In this document: piece by piece, positions 53,010 through 64,000 of the stretch
Layout: each line of letters opens with the position of its first letter
Numbering within the stretch: position 1 is the stretch's first letter
NCBI GenBank assembly: GCA_014529385.2
Contig: CM043969.1
Coordinates: 31,405,446 to 31,469,445 of the forward strand
DNA from: Adiantum capillus-veneris
Taxonomy: Eukaryota; Streptophyta; Polypodiopsida; Polypodiales; Pteridaceae
Length of the DNA: 64,000 bases
Direction: 5' to 3'
Translations under genes and position numbers: made by a program
The notes under the pieces: generated by a model
Seen by the model: the letters and a program-made list of their open reading frames with translations, nothing else
Database searches by the model: none
Told to the model about the DNA's origin: nothing

Positions 53010-55125
53010 AAAATGGTCAATTGGGCGATGTAACTGGCTAGATATGACTCGCAAGCTGGCTATTTGCACCTCGATGGGTATTATTTCCTCTTTTCCATAT
53101 ACCATATGGAAAGGGGTGAAACCTAGTGATGTTCAAAATGTCACGTAGTAGGCCCATAGAGCGGCCATGAGATGATTATCCCAATCATTTGTGTGGTTAT
53201 TCACCAGTTTTGTGATGATTTTATAGATCATGCCATTTACCTTTCCCACTAGACCAGTGCACTATGGAAAATACGGAGTTGAGTGTCGGCGTGTGATGCC
53301 TAGCTTTTTCATCAGTCCTCCCACCAAGTCGCCTCTGAAATCTAGTCCTCTATCAGATATTATCTCTAGAGGTGTGACAAAGCGACAACAGATATGCTCA
53401 GATATGAACTTCACCACTTCTTGGGCTGTAATGTGTGTGCTAGACCAACTAGAATGTACAATTTACCCGCCTGGGTGATTGGCAATTGCATCTATTCCCC
53501 ACTTTTCAAACGGGCCATATGAGATGATAAGAGTCTGTGGCTCATAGGTTAGCATTCGATCAATTGATTCTTGACAAGATCTCCATGTTTTACACCAATG
53601 ATACACATCCTTGTTCACACTAGGCTAAGAGAATCCTACCTGTAGTATCTTCCTACTAGTAATATCTAGAGCAAAGTGGCCACCGCAAACACCATCGATC
53701 ACCTCCCTGATTTCATAGGAGATTGGCACTCGCCTGAGGATCTGATCTTTGCCCTTGCAGTACAAGGTGTTGTTTATAAGGCCATATCTTGTTGCTTTTT
53801 GGACAAGCCATTATTTCTGGCTCTTAGTATACCCTTCAGGATATTCTCTTATATCTACAAAGATGATGATATCAGGCATAGCATCGCTACCCTAAAAGAG
53901 GTGCATCTTCAATTTGATTGCTCCTATGGGAACATCTTGTATTATTTCCTTGGCTAGAGCATATGCTTCTTGATTTTCTACCCTAGGGACATGAAATAAC
54001 TGCATTGCTTCAAACTTTCTTAAAATATACTTAACTTGGCATAATTGGCCAAGCAAAATCTAATTTTTACAAACCCAAGTGCCATTTATCTGCTTTATCA
54101 AGAGCATGGCATTGCCAAACACATTTAGGCACTGAACCCCTTGCAGAACACATTGTTCTAATCCAAGAATTAGGGCCATGTACTTTTTTTTGTTGTTGGA
54201 CTGGGAGTGTAGTTACTACCCAATAGAGAAGACTTTTCCCTTTGCTCATTGAAAATGACGATGCGAGCTGCAGCCTGGTGCACTGTCCTTTTGTAATCTC
54301 CATCAAAGAAAATAGAGTGAGCTCCTTTTAGCTTAGGAACTTCCACCATTAGTGTCACTCATTTTCCTTCTGGGTTGACCTTTAGCTTTTTCTCATAGTG
54401 ACAATGAGTAAGAATACCTACTAGCTATGGTGGAGTTTTTCACTTGCATAGTGTAATCAAACTCTTGTAATCTAATGAGCCACTTAGAGATTATAGATGA
54501 GACATCCATATGTTGCATTACATACAAAAATACTTCTTCCATTGTTAGAATGACAAAGGGTCTAGGAAATAGATAAGAGTGGAACTTTGTAGTGGCATCA
54601 ATGCAAGCACCATGTGCTCTATCATGGTGAATCCTTTTTCTGATGGGGTCATGACACGACTAGAGAAGTACATAGGATGCATGAAAGAGGTTTGGGGTCC
54701 TTCTGCATTAGTACAGCCCCAAGTGTATCACTTCCTACACTGAGGCTCACATAAAATGGTTCGTCCCATCTAGGGGGTGCAATGGTGGGAAGTGAAGCCG
54801 GGATCTGTTTCACTTTGATGAACTACTGTTCATTTTCTTCACTCCATAGGAAGGCATCTCTATGGGTGACTTGTTGTAAAGGGAGAACCACTTGAGAGAG
54901 CAAGTGAATGAATCTGCTCAAATACCTTACCTTTTGAAAGAAGGAGACCAATTGCTTAGCTCTTGTGGGTGATGACAAAGATACTAAATCTTGAACCTTG
55001 CTTAGGTCATCCTCAATTTCTTTGGCTGAAATTACATGACCGAGAAGAGTGACCTCGCTTTCACCAATGTGACACTTATCTATGTTAAGCTGGCTACCCA
55101 AGGTTTGCAGCCTAGCTAGGCCATC
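53010..55125 (-). pseudogene. Decayed Tat-lineage pol fragment (RT end to integrase)
   Basis: On the minus strand: GSQLNIDKCHIGESEVTLLG and FFQKVRYLSRFIHL (54823-55101) match the RT end of the intact Tat protein (GGQLNPDKCHIAEDEVILLG, FIQKVKYMSRFIHL). HSIFFDGDYKRTVHQAAARI (54170-54358) is the archaeal-type RNase H. AQEVVKFISEHICCRF, EIISDRGLDFRGDL, RRHSTPYFP and FTPFHMVYGKEE (about 53450-53070) are the integrase core. Many stops. It starts in the middle of RT at a junction with R copy 3 and ends after integrase at the copia leader, so both ends are truncated. Confidence 0.87.
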
Positions 55126-55134
55126 ATAGATTGA

Positions 55135-57957
55135 CCCAATTCACCATAAACTAGCTATTGCAAGAGCTAGACTAACTATATGTAGACCAGATTGAACACG
55201 GGCTTATCTTCCCCGAAAAGCCAAAAACCCTAGCTATAAATAAATCACTATTAATCTAGGGTTTTATGTCTTTGGTGTGACATCAATAACACACGGTGGG
55301 ATTGTTGTGTACCTATCTTCCCACATGAAACGGTGATTGTTATAAAAATCTAATTTTTGTGGATGGTGGCAGATACCTTTTCTCACCTTCATCAATGTCT
55401 AGGAGCCTCGGACCTACGCAGTGAGGCATTTGTTGATGTATATAAATATGAATGTAGTCTTTATGTAATTTGAAAATGGTTTTTCAAAGTATCTATTGTA
55501 TCTTTTTATCTCTCATTGTCCACTAGACGTTTAAAAAAATTAAATTTTTTTGCTATACAACTATCAATCCTAGTATTAAATTATAAATACTAATCTATCA
55601 GTCTAAATTTGAGTATGGTTCAACATGAAGGGAATTTTCAAACTTAAACACACACACTTTAAGGATCGACATATTTTCTAGTTGTGGTGGATTGAGAGTT
55701 GCTTGTGTTGAGCTTCAAAGCCATTGTTTATGTCGATAGAGAGATAAGACAATGTTTGGGCATCACCCTAGATGCTATGGGCTACATTGCCTCATACTAG
55801 CCCTTGAGACTTCTAGTGAGGAGCCTAGCACATCACTTGGGATCAATATAATCTTGGATCTCAGTGGAATTGATGTTTTCTACATGCAAAAGACATCTAG
55901 TTCTTTGTTTTTCTACTTTATAGTTTACTTACCTTCCATTTTATATGGAACCCAAACTAGAAATCTTAATTGAAATTGTATCAATATTTGTTTTAGTTAA
56001 TTTAACAAGATTAATATAGTTCCTTCCTCTAGAAACACTTTGAATATTTTAGTCATTCACATTGTATCGTCTACCCATTTCAAAAAACCTAAAATTGAGT
56101 GCAATAACTAAAAGGATAGTGTTTCTCTCTCCTTGAAGAAATCTTGGGTAAAAATCCTCTACATTAAGGATAGAAAAGTTTAAGTCTTTGTCTCTAGCCA
56201 CACATTCCTTAATTTGACAGACTCTCTCAAATTAACTTTCTCTCTCTAAATTTTTTTCTTTGATGACAATAAACTAGTGTGTCTCTAATATTAGGATTGG
56301 TTATACATCGGAGATAAGTAACTCAATAGAGCATTTTTAAAAAAAGCCCTATATTTTTATCAATCTCTCAAAAAAGCTCTATAGGTTTCCAAAAAGCTCT
56401 AAATGAAAAGCTCCCTAAGTAAGCACACTCTTTTTTGATGATCCATATAGGCATCAAATGGCCATTACCCCTATTGATGCAAATAGCTCGAGAAATATTC
56501 AATCTAAGTAGCCAAATTATGCTGATGAATTATAAAATTTTGTTCATTCTTCCTAACTTGGTGAACCCAATGTTTTGTTATGCCCAAGATAGGTCAGCAC
56601 TAGGTTTTGAAATACAATTGCATGTAAAGTTTATTAACGAGGCTCACGATATTGAAAGATGACCTACTAGTTACATAGGCAAGCACTATAATTTAAGTGG
56701 GCCAGGGGGGAGGACCAATAATCCCCTTAAATGGCCAAACCAATGCCATTAGACTTAACCCCAAGGCTAAAATGGTGGTACAATACTTTGATAGTTCCAA
56801 AAACATATATGTCAACCATAAAATGTTTCAGGTTTAAAATTCTAGCATATTATAAACATTTTGCTTGGACAACACATAACCATCATTATGCCAGCCAAGT
56901 ATCAAAAAGTGGGGTTATAACTATCTTTGATAATCAAAAGCAATGTAGTACTCATGGAAATGAGAGGTAAGGAGGAAGGTCACATGATTTTAGTAAACCG
57001 GAGCTTATAAAATTAATTCAACTAGATATCATTGATATAAAGGTCACCAAAAGCTTTTGATGAAAATTGAACATGGCTACAATTGTCTACCATACAAATA
57101 ATCCCACAATAACTAGTAAAATCAGTAAAAGAGGTCTAATTCATATTCATTTGACAATTTGCAAGTCCCAATTTGCACGCCCAATCAAGAATCAAATCAT
57201 ACCAACAGAGGATTATGATACTATTAACTTTCATCGAACAATGTTGTACAATCCTCATCATCAGGTTTAGTATAAATCTACAACTATATCAACATTTTAG
57301 GCTATTAAGAAATGAATAGGCCAGCCAGAGTGTAGATACAGATTTATATTAGGTGTTCCCAAACCAACGACAGACAAAAGACACCATCCTCAAAAAATGA
57401 TCAAGAACAATAATCTCAAGAATTCTCAAACAGAACAGTACATTCCAATATGGAAGGTGTTCCATTCTTTGCTATGCAAAAACATTAATCCACAAATTCC
57501 TCTACCCAAAGGTCTAATCATGGCAACCATCAAATGTTTTTTTAAAATTATCACCCCAATTTAGTTTATAGCAAAAAATCAGGACAAGTGGTAAGACATG
57601 GGTAGGAGATTAAAAAACCAAAACCTGTGAGGCAATGGGTTGCCACACACTCCTAGTGTTAGAAGTAAAAATCTCCCATTATATCAGTTAAACTGCATGC
57701 TTATAACACCGAGTGGATGTTTGAAAACACTGTGAAGAGGTAGTGTATCCAGCCAACCCGTAGTTTAAAGTAGAGAACCATTGCAAGATGCACAACAGAT
57801 CACTATATTCATTCAACTTAAATAATATATCAAGGCTAAGTGAGGGAAAAAAACCCCTCACCTATAATACAGATGCTATCAATAGGTTGAAAATTGATTC
57901 CAGCTTGATACAAATCCCAAGTAGCCTAGGGAATCCTTGGTGTGTAGCACCAAGGGG
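55135..57957 (+). repeat. Dispersed repeat family R, copy 3
   Basis: Collinear with copy 1 from the ttcaccataaactagctatt start and with copy 2 from about 55775. It carries the ~1 kb segment absent in copy 1 and the small ORF at 57067-57270. Homology ends at gtgtagcaccaagggggga (about 57957), so the microsatellite part is missing. The 57958-58095 interval before the chromovirus LTR holds nothing recognisable. Confidence 0.8.
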
Positions 57958-58095
57958 GGATGCTAAAATTCCACTTCCCCTCCATACTTTACTCTATAGT
58001 AATTCCCATGTGTGTTACGCGTCGGTGCATTAGTAATATCCTCATCCTCTACATCTAGGACGAAACACTCTGCAATAGGGGACTCTATCCCCACC

Positions 58096-58256
58096 TGTCA
58101 GGACAAGGGCAAGGCCAGGGAGTCATGGACTGGGCCAGGGTTCGGACTAGGCAGTGTGGACAAGGGAATTCGGCTAGGGCAAAGGGCTAGGAGCATTGCC
58201 TATATAGTGGAAGGTTGGGAGGTGGATTCAAGGCTCTAGTCACCCCATGCATTACA
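58096..58256 (+). repeat. 5' LTR of the chromovirus (161 bp)
   Basis: Starts TGTCAGGACAAGG and ends ATTACA, with a ctatatagt TATA-like motif at 58199-58207. Short for this group. It matches 63803-63929 over its first ~127 bases. Confidence 0.88.
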
Positions 58257-58257
58257 C

Positions 58258-58270
58258 TGGTATCAAGAGC
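58258..58270 (+). promoter_or_regulatory. Primer binding site, tRNA-iMet type, one-base insertion
   Basis: TGGTATCAAGAGC one base after the LTR. The consensus TGGTATCAGAGC carries one extra A here. Confidence 0.85.
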
Positions 58271-59061
58271 AAGGTGTATTCTAGGCAAGAGGGTTGGGTC
58301 ATGGACCTCTACTTTTTTAGCATGCACATGCAAGCTTAGAGGGGGAAGGAGTGGAGGTGGGCATGGACGCCTGCTAAGCAACAAAAAAATTGCACCCAAG
58401 CCAGCGTGTGAAGGTGGGCTTGGCTGAGGGAGGGAGCAAGCTTGACCTCCGCCATCTCTGGCGTTCTTGAGCTCAACAAGCTCGCACTACCCCTGTGGTC
58501 AATTCGTGATTCCTCGACGACCCTGGTGGAGCACCACACAGGGTGCTACAACTTTCCTCGTCAAGACGAAAGCGGCCTGCAATGCCATAGCTTCTCACAG
58601 AAGCTTCATTTTGACATGGGCTTGTCCTAAGGTCCAAAATTATACAATTTTTTTGACTAAGGGGGCATGCCCACCCGACATGCAAAGGATACCCACCAAA
58701 CATGCAATTGACCTCACTTGAGGGTGCAAGCAAAATTGAAGAAGGCACTCAAGAAGGTAGTCCGTTTGTTGGAAATAGTCTTAAAGTGCAGAAAATTTTG
58801 ATTGTCCCCTTAGTGTCCGGAATCAATAGATACCTTGGAACTTTAAGCCGACTACGACAAATCTACGCGATACCCTTGAACGGGTGAATTTACCGGTTCA
58901 CTAAAGTTTGGACTACCAACAAATTTACCGGTCGCTTCAAGCTTGGATCACTAACGTAATTAGCGCGGCTAATTACCTATTGCGGTGCATCATATGGCTA
59001 TGGGATTATTTTTTGACTCCAGGTTATTTTCCTTCTATTCCTTCCACTGCACGGTGTTGCC

Positions 59062-60215
59062 ATGGATTTCGATATCAATATGACTTTTGATTTTGAGCAT
59101 CATATGCCTGATCCTGCCTGTGATGGTTTGTGCCCGGATGCTCTCACGGAGAGTGCCCGCGATGCTACGATGGGTGACGACGCTTATGAACTGCTTGATA
59201 TTCAAGAATCTTGTGCACTTCAGACACGCATATTAGTCATAGAAGGAAATTTTGCATCTTTAAATTGAAACGTCACTAAATTATCTACATTAATGATACA
59301 ATTTACGTAGCAGCAGGCGAAGGGCCCTGTTGACACACACAGGCATGAGAAAACTGCTACTCAGGGGCAAGGCCCTTCTGATCGTGGACAAGGTCCATCC
59401 CCAGATTCTTTTCACACTCTCACTGCAAAGGAGGTGGATGAATTGCTGAAAAACACCAAACCACCGACTTTTAAGGGAGAAGACCGAGATCGCAATAAGG
59501 ATGCAGTGAATATCTTTCTCAGCAAGTAGGATGGAATTCACGCCTTACGACGTACTCCGGACGCAGTCAGAGCACTGCAAACAAGATTAACTCTGGAAGG
59601 CAAGGCCTACAAGTGGTGGATGTCTCTCAAGGAGAAGAATATCATACTACAGAGTTGGGCAGCCTTTGAGGCTATGTTTTGCAAAGAATTCTTGCCTACA
59701 AATGAGGCAGATCGGAATTGGACGGCTTGGGACACATGTTCCATGCGCCAACACCCATCATTACTTGAATATATCTCTCACTATCAGGATGTTATCCTCA
59801 AGTTGGAAGGAAAAGAGACCTTTTAGCAAGTACGTGGGTTTATCCGTGGTCTGACGCTAGAGCTTAAGAAGCACATCAAGACTCAAGACCCTAAAACACT
59901 TGAGGAGGCCATGTGAAAGCACACATTCGTGATGATCCAGATGAAAATAAATCATATAATAATCAAGTGGCTGCTAATACACATGGTAATACATGCACAC
60001 AATATGGACACAATAAAAGGAAATTTATAGTTGCCAATTCTGAAGTAGCTAAAAAACCCAAGGGGTCTAGAGGTCCTCTCTCTCCTGAGGAATTTGAAAG
60101 GCTAAAAAAGAGAAATTATGTTTTCAATGCTTGGGAAGCGGTCATGGAAAAAAGGATTGTCCCAAGGGAAAATCTGCTGCTCATGGCAAGGAGAAATAGT
60201 GCAACTGCTACCTCT
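59062..60215 (+). pseudogene. Chromovirus gag
   Basis: The N-terminal frame 59062-59268 (MDFDINMTFDFEHHMPDPAC) ends in a stop. Capsid-like sequence resumes with KPPTFKGEDRDRNKDAV (about 59460), LTLEGKAYKWWMSLKEKN and SWAAFEAMFCKEFLPTNEAD (59620-59826) and FIRGLTLELKKHIKTQDPKT. The basic C-terminal part is at 59913-60218. The zinc knuckle is ruined: the first two Cys positions read Val and Ala (NYVFNAWEA) and a frameshift follows before GHGKKDCPKGKSA. Confidence 0.85.
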
Positions 60216-60299
60216 TGAGTCTTCCTCACGATTCTCTACAATGGAAGTAACACACACCAAGGTGGTGCATGAATGATGTCTCACAGCTTCCATGTGGCA

Positions 60300-60750
60300 A
60301 CAGACCTTCGGACCACATGAGTTAGTATGTATGCACGGATCTCTACAAGGGCACAAGGTATGCATCTTGGTAGATGATGGTGCTACTCATAATTTCATTA
60401 ATTATGATTGGTGAAAAAACTCAATTTGCCTCAAACTCCGAGTATTCACCGCTACAAGGTACCAATGATGAATGGATATGATGCCGAAATCTGGTATACT
60501 CAAGTTTGAGCTGTACCGTTGGAAGTACAAGGCTACTCCACATCCTTAGATTTTTAGGTTATGAATATGGAGACAACAGACGTGGTCTTTGGTAGGGAAT
60601 GGTTGCATAGACTAGGACCATCACTGAAGTGTAGCTATGAGCACAACAGCTTGATGTTTGAATCCCATGGCACACATGTGTTGTTGTTAGGAGAGAAGGA
60701 TGTGCCTTCTTCACCACCACTGATATGTACACCTGAGCTTATGTAGCTTG
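60300..60750 (+). pseudogene. Chromovirus aspartic protease and spacer
   Basis: TFGPHELVCMHGSLQGHKV, then CILVDDGATHNFINYD (active site DDG), then a frameshift. The frame at 60561-60746 gives TTDVVFGREWLHRLG and HVLLLGEKDVPSSPPLIC. Collinear with 6268-7130. Confidence 0.85.
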
Positions 60751-61009
60751 TTTCTGATAATGAAATAGATCAAGTTTTCTTGTGTTACTCATTGTCTCAT
60801 TTTCTCTGTAACATTGAATCTGTTGAACATTCCTGAACTCCACATGCTTCTCTCTCATCTCTTCCACCAATGGCTACTTCTCAACAAGCAAAGGTTGCTA
60901 GTGATTTAAAAAATTTATTATAGGAATTTCATGATGTTTTTCCTAATGATTTTCCATTAGGATTACCGCCGCCGACACGATCTGTGCAACATAGCATCGA
61001 TGTGGCAGG

Positions 61010-61640
61010 CAGTAAACCACCCTACCACATGAGTTACTCTGAAGCTGCTGAGGTGGAACGCTAGCTTGCTAACTATCGTAGCAGAGGGTTTATCCAACCA
61101 AGTTCTTCACCATGAGCTTCTCCTATCCTATTAGTGAAGAAAAAAGACGGTAGTATGCACATGTGCGTAGACTACTGTGGCTTAAATGCGGTTACTGTTA
61201 AGAACAAGTACCCATTGCCACGTGTGGATGAGTTGTTCGACAAGCTCATTCATGCTTGTATTCTTATGAAAATAGACTTGCGGTCAGGTTATCACCAAGT
61301 ACGTATTCAACTTGTTGATATACACGAAACTGCATTCCGAACAAGGTTTGGACACTATGAGTTTTTCGTTATCCTTTTTGGGTTAACCAATGCGCCCACA
61401 ACATTCATGACACTTATGGATAGTGTCTTGAAGTCGTACTTGGAAAAATTTGTCATCGTTTTTCTCGATGAAATTCTAGTATACAGTGCTTTTGAAGAAG
61501 AACACTTACAACGTCTGATGCAGGTGTTTGAATTATTACGAACAAATCAATTATATGCCAAGGAATCTAAGTGTGATTTTCTGAAAGAAGAAATTCACTA
61601 TCTTGGGCATGTTATTATTGGGCTACATATGGATTAATCC
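61010..61640 (+). pseudogene. Chromovirus reverse transcriptase, FLDE active site
   Basis: The 167-codon frame at 61134-61637 is uninterrupted: [47 protein letters not shown] (motif A, catalytic Asp), [18 protein letters not shown], then [12 protein letters not shown], in which the second Asp of motif C is Glu (codon 61470-61472), and [20 protein letters not shown] stop ends the frame at 61635. The same Glu is present in the copy at 5530-6235. Confidence 0.92.
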
Positions 61641-62265
61641 AAAGTGGATATCATTCGGCAGTGGCCTTCTCCTAAAAATCTGAAAGAATTACATATTTTT
61701 TTAGATTTGCAGGTTTTTATCGAAGGTTCGTTAAAAACTATGCTAATATTGTTGTTCCCATGACGGACCAACTGAAAGGCAAAGGCAAAGCTTTTCAGTG
61801 GGGACCCGCTAAACAACATAGTTTTGATACGCTCAAGGATGCATTAGCTACAACTCCAATCCCAGCTATTGTAGATCCTTTGAAACCATTCGCTTTGGAA
61901 ACGGATGCTAGTGACCGTGCTATTAGAGCAGTCCTGCTACAAGAAGGGCGACCGATTGCATTTGAAAGCAAGAAGCTTGATTTAGCACAACAAAATTACT
62001 CTGCTTATGAACGCAAACTCTATGCAGTAGTGTCTGCCTTGAAAACATGGAGACATTATTTGTATGGTGCTCAGTTTGAGATTGTGTTTGACCATGAAAG
62101 AATTAAATGGTTTACACAACAAACCGATTTGAAGGGTCAAAAAGCAAGATGGGCTGAGATTCTTCAGGAATATGACGCCAAGCTCTGGTAGCGTAAAGGA
62201 CGATACAATGTGGTGGCTGATGCTCTTATTTGTATGCCAGATATCAATTCTCTCTTGTTCATGGA
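61640..62265 (+). pseudogene. Chromovirus RNase H
   Basis: The frame at 61760-62191 (143 codons) has KGKGKAFQWGPAKQHSF, FALETDASDRAIRAVLLQEG (first catalytic Asp), KKLDLAQQNYSAYERKLYAV (Glu) and LYGAQFEIVFDHERIKWF (Asp). It is cut by a stop at 62189 and continues with RKGRYNVVADALICMPD. Confidence 0.9.
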
Positions 62266-63235
62266 ACTTCGTAGTGAATTTTTGGATTCTCTACAGGAAA
62301 AATATGAGCAGGATAACGTAAATTCCAAAGTGTGGAGCCATGTACAAATGAGGGATCCTTCTCACTCCAATGATGGTAGTATATCGTTAACCTCCACACA
62401 CAGTTCTCCTCTGTTGAGTGATGAACTACAACGATGGAAGAATTTTCCCATCGACAATGGGTACCTACTCCATAAGGGGAGAGTTTGTGTACCGATGGAC
62501 ACATACATTCGGCGCCAAATTCTTTATGAATGTCATGACAGTCCAAGTGCAGGGCACCTGGGTATTAGAAAGACTTATGCTCTCATACGACGACAATTTT
62601 ACTGGCCAAGTTTACATGGCTTTGTTCAAGATTATGCCTTGCATTGCCAAAAATGTCCGGTTAATAAAGCAGAGCACCTGAAAGCAGGAGGACTCTTACA
62701 TCCTTTGGATATTTCCAATGGTAAATGGGAAAGTATCTCTATGGATTTTATTGTGGGTTTACCAACCAATGTACGAGATCATGACTTAGTATGGGTGCTC
62801 GTAGACCGGTTGACTAAACTATGTAGTTTTATTCCAACCAAATCAACGATTAAGACTCCAGCATTAGCCAAGTTATTTGACAAGTTGTATGGCTTGCCAA
62901 GTAACATTGTCAATGATCGTGATCCCAAGTTTAGCAATCATTTTTGGAGGGCTGTGTTTACATGATTGGGTACACAACTAAACCTCTGTACAGCCGATCA
63001 TCCAAAAATGGATGGTCAAACTGAACGAGTTAACTAAGTGCTAGAGGATATGCTACGCACATACGCTAGCAAGAAACAAACAAACTGGGAAGAATATCTA
63101 CCTCTTCTTGAGTTTTCTTACAACAGTGCTAAGCATGTCACAACTGGATTTAGTCCTTTCATGCTCATGTATGGTTTTCGACCTAGGTCACCAGTTACGG
63201 TGAGGTTGGCAACCGGAAAACTCCAACAATAGGTT
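62210..63235 (+). pseudogene. Chromovirus integrase
   Basis: The frame at 62210-62965 (251 codons) includes the zinc-binding part (SAGHLGIRKTYALIRRQFYW, LHCQKCPVNKAEH), the first Asp in SISMDFIVGLP and the second in NIVNDRDPKFSNHF. After a stop at 62963, DHPKMDGQTERVN carries the catalytic Glu. A further stop precedes LEDMLRTYASKKQTNWEEYL (63038-63232). The domain is complete apart from the two stops. Confidence 0.92.
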
Positions 63236-63256
63236 AAGGATTTTCTCCAAGACTAC

Positions 63257-63802
63257 ATGGATATGCTGAAACTCGATCGTCAGAACGTCCAACAAGTGCA
63301 GGATTGGTATAAGAAGTACGTTGATGAGAAATGTCGGCAACTTACCCTTGAGGAAGGGGAGAAAGTATTTTTACGTGTGCCAGAGCATTCAGAAAGCCTG
63401 AAAACTGGGCCAACACCTAAATTATCTCCACGATATTATGGGCCTTTCAAAATACTCAAGCGAGTGGGTGATCGTGCCTACAAACTATCGCTACCTACAC
63501 ATTCTTGTATACATCTGGTGTTTTATGTAAGCCGTTTACGTAAGCGGTTACATGGGGACGACAATGTCATTGGCCAACAGATTCTCGTCGATTTTGTTGA
63601 ACCTCCTACCTTACCGCATGAACCTGAACGAATTCTTGACTATCATGATTTATGTACGCATCATCATGTACGTCGACAAGCTTTAATCAAGTGGAAAGAT
63701 CGACCTGAGGAAGGTGCCACTTGGGAAAACATTAGAGTTCTTAAAAAGAAGTTTCTCACTTTTGTTTTCAAGGACAAAAACTCTTTCTTAAGGGGGGAGT
63801 AA
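63257..63802 (+). pseudogene. Chromovirus post-integrase tail with chromodomain
   Basis: An open 181-codon frame. GPF-type module: LSPRYYGPFKILKRVGDRAY and KLSLPTHSCIHLVFYVSRL (about residues 55-95). Then the chromodomain: PERILDYHDLCTHHHVRRQ, ALIKWKDRPEEGATWENI (about residues 125-165). Chromodomains of this type steer integration to chromatin carrying particular histone marks. The frame ends 4 bases after the polypurine tract starts the run to the LTR, so the stop TAA lies in the PPT-LTR spacer. Confidence 0.9.
63791..63799 (+). promoter_or_regulatory. Polypurine tract of the chromovirus
   Basis: AGGGGGGAG, followed by TAA and the LTR start TGTCAGG at 63803. Identical to the tract at 10624-10633. 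Confidence 0.92.
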
Positions 63803-63929
63803 TGTCAGGACAAGGGCAGGGCCATGGAGTCATGGACTGGGTGAGGGGCCAGACTAGGCAGTGTGGACAAGGGAATGCTACTAGGGAAAAGGGCTAGGAG
63901 CATTGCCTTTATAGTGGGAGGTTGGGAAA
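63803..63929 (+). repeat. 3' LTR of the chromovirus, truncated
   Basis: Matches the first ~127 bases of the 5' LTR with about a dozen differences, then stops at ggttggga. The remaining ~35 bases of the LTR are replaced by pol sequence. Confidence 0.88.
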
Positions 63930-64000
63930 ACATCGACCTGAGGAAGGTGCCACTTGGGAAAACATTAGAGTTCTTAAGAAGAAGTTCCTCACTTTTTTTT
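63930..64000 (+). pseudogene. Second copy of the chromovirus pol tail
   Basis: From atcgacctgaggaaggtgcc onward the sequence repeats 63701-63767 with a few differences (aagaagaagttcctc against aaaaagaagtttctc). It continues past the window edge. It indicates another chromovirus 3' end in the same orientation joined to the truncated LTR. Confidence 0.85.

Larger units (their letters stand above)
58096..63929 (+). mobile_element. Chromovirus (chromodomain Ty3/gypsy) with both LTRs, coding broken
   Basis: 5' LTR 58096-58256, primer site 58258-58270, GC-rich leader, gag from 59062, protease, RT, RNase H, integrase and terminal chromodomain, polypurine tract 63791-63799, and a partial 3' LTR from 63803. 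At least ten stops or frameshifts interrupt gag-pol. It is the best preserved copy of the chromovirus group in the window and the reference for the other two. Confidence 0.92.

Noticed and set aside
52597-53010. 137-codon minus-strand frame with a CxxxGCPIC motif
   Set aside because: The Cys spacing is suggestive, but the frame spans a copia leader on the opposite strand, has no recognised fold and shows no conservation within the window.

Overview
The window looks like nuclear, repeat-dominated DNA from a land plant with a large genome. I infer this from plant-type LTR retrotransposons (chromodomain Ty3/gypsy, Tat-type Ty3/gypsy with two RNase H domains, Ty1/copia), initiator-Met-tRNA primer sites, a LINE with an RRM-type ORF1, a possible decayed PPR gene and very long GA/CA/TA microsatellites. 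I see no intact host gene, no bacterial-type gene organisation and no tRNA or rRNA gene. A non-flowering plant (fern, lycophyte or gymnosperm) is possible, but that is only an impression.

Layout. 1-2800: strongly decayed chromovirus pol on the minus strand. 2958-3345: a ~182 bp tandem repeat. 3840-7770: a better preserved but broken chromovirus gag-pol, minus strand. 7773-10488: microsatellites and small duplications. 10489-15614: a complete LTR-to-LTR, coding-dead chromovirus derivative (minus strand) with short LTRs, primer site and polypurine tract, sitting inside a GA microsatellite. 16540-17980: Ty1/copia wreck, plus strand. 18160-19670: fragment of another Ty3/gypsy element, minus strand. 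19670-23190: AT-rich filler with hairpins and a long CT/CA tract. 23195-26360, 48972-52043 and 55135-57957: three copies of an unidentified dispersed repeat, called family R here. 27930-28605 and 39889-41060: the two halves of a degenerate tandem array, possibly a PPR pseudogene, split by the Tat element. 28606-39888: an apparently intact 11.3 kb Tat-lineage retrotransposon with 2.7 kb LTRs and one 1767-codon gag-pol frame, minus strand. 41790-46240: a decayed LINE, minus strand. 52044-52325: a Ty1/copia-like 5' LTR and primer site inserted in R copy 2. 53010-55125: a decayed Tat fragment, minus strand. 58096-63929: a chromovirus with both LTRs, broken gag-pol and terminal chromodomain, plus strand, followed by a second copy of its own pol tail.

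How the parts relate. The elements at 3840-7770, 10489-15614 and 58096-63929 belong to one chromovirus group: they share gag/pol or chromodomain-tail sequence, and the two complete ones share the polypurine tract and LTR start. Both copies whose RT can be read carry FLDE instead of FxDD at the RT active site and DDGA instead of DSGA in the protease. The Tat element is the only one that still looks coding-competent. Its 5' LTR keeps a TATA box and its leader carries two tandem related small ORFs. Nothing here is a host operon or pathway; the window records nested insertion, microsatellite expansion and decay.
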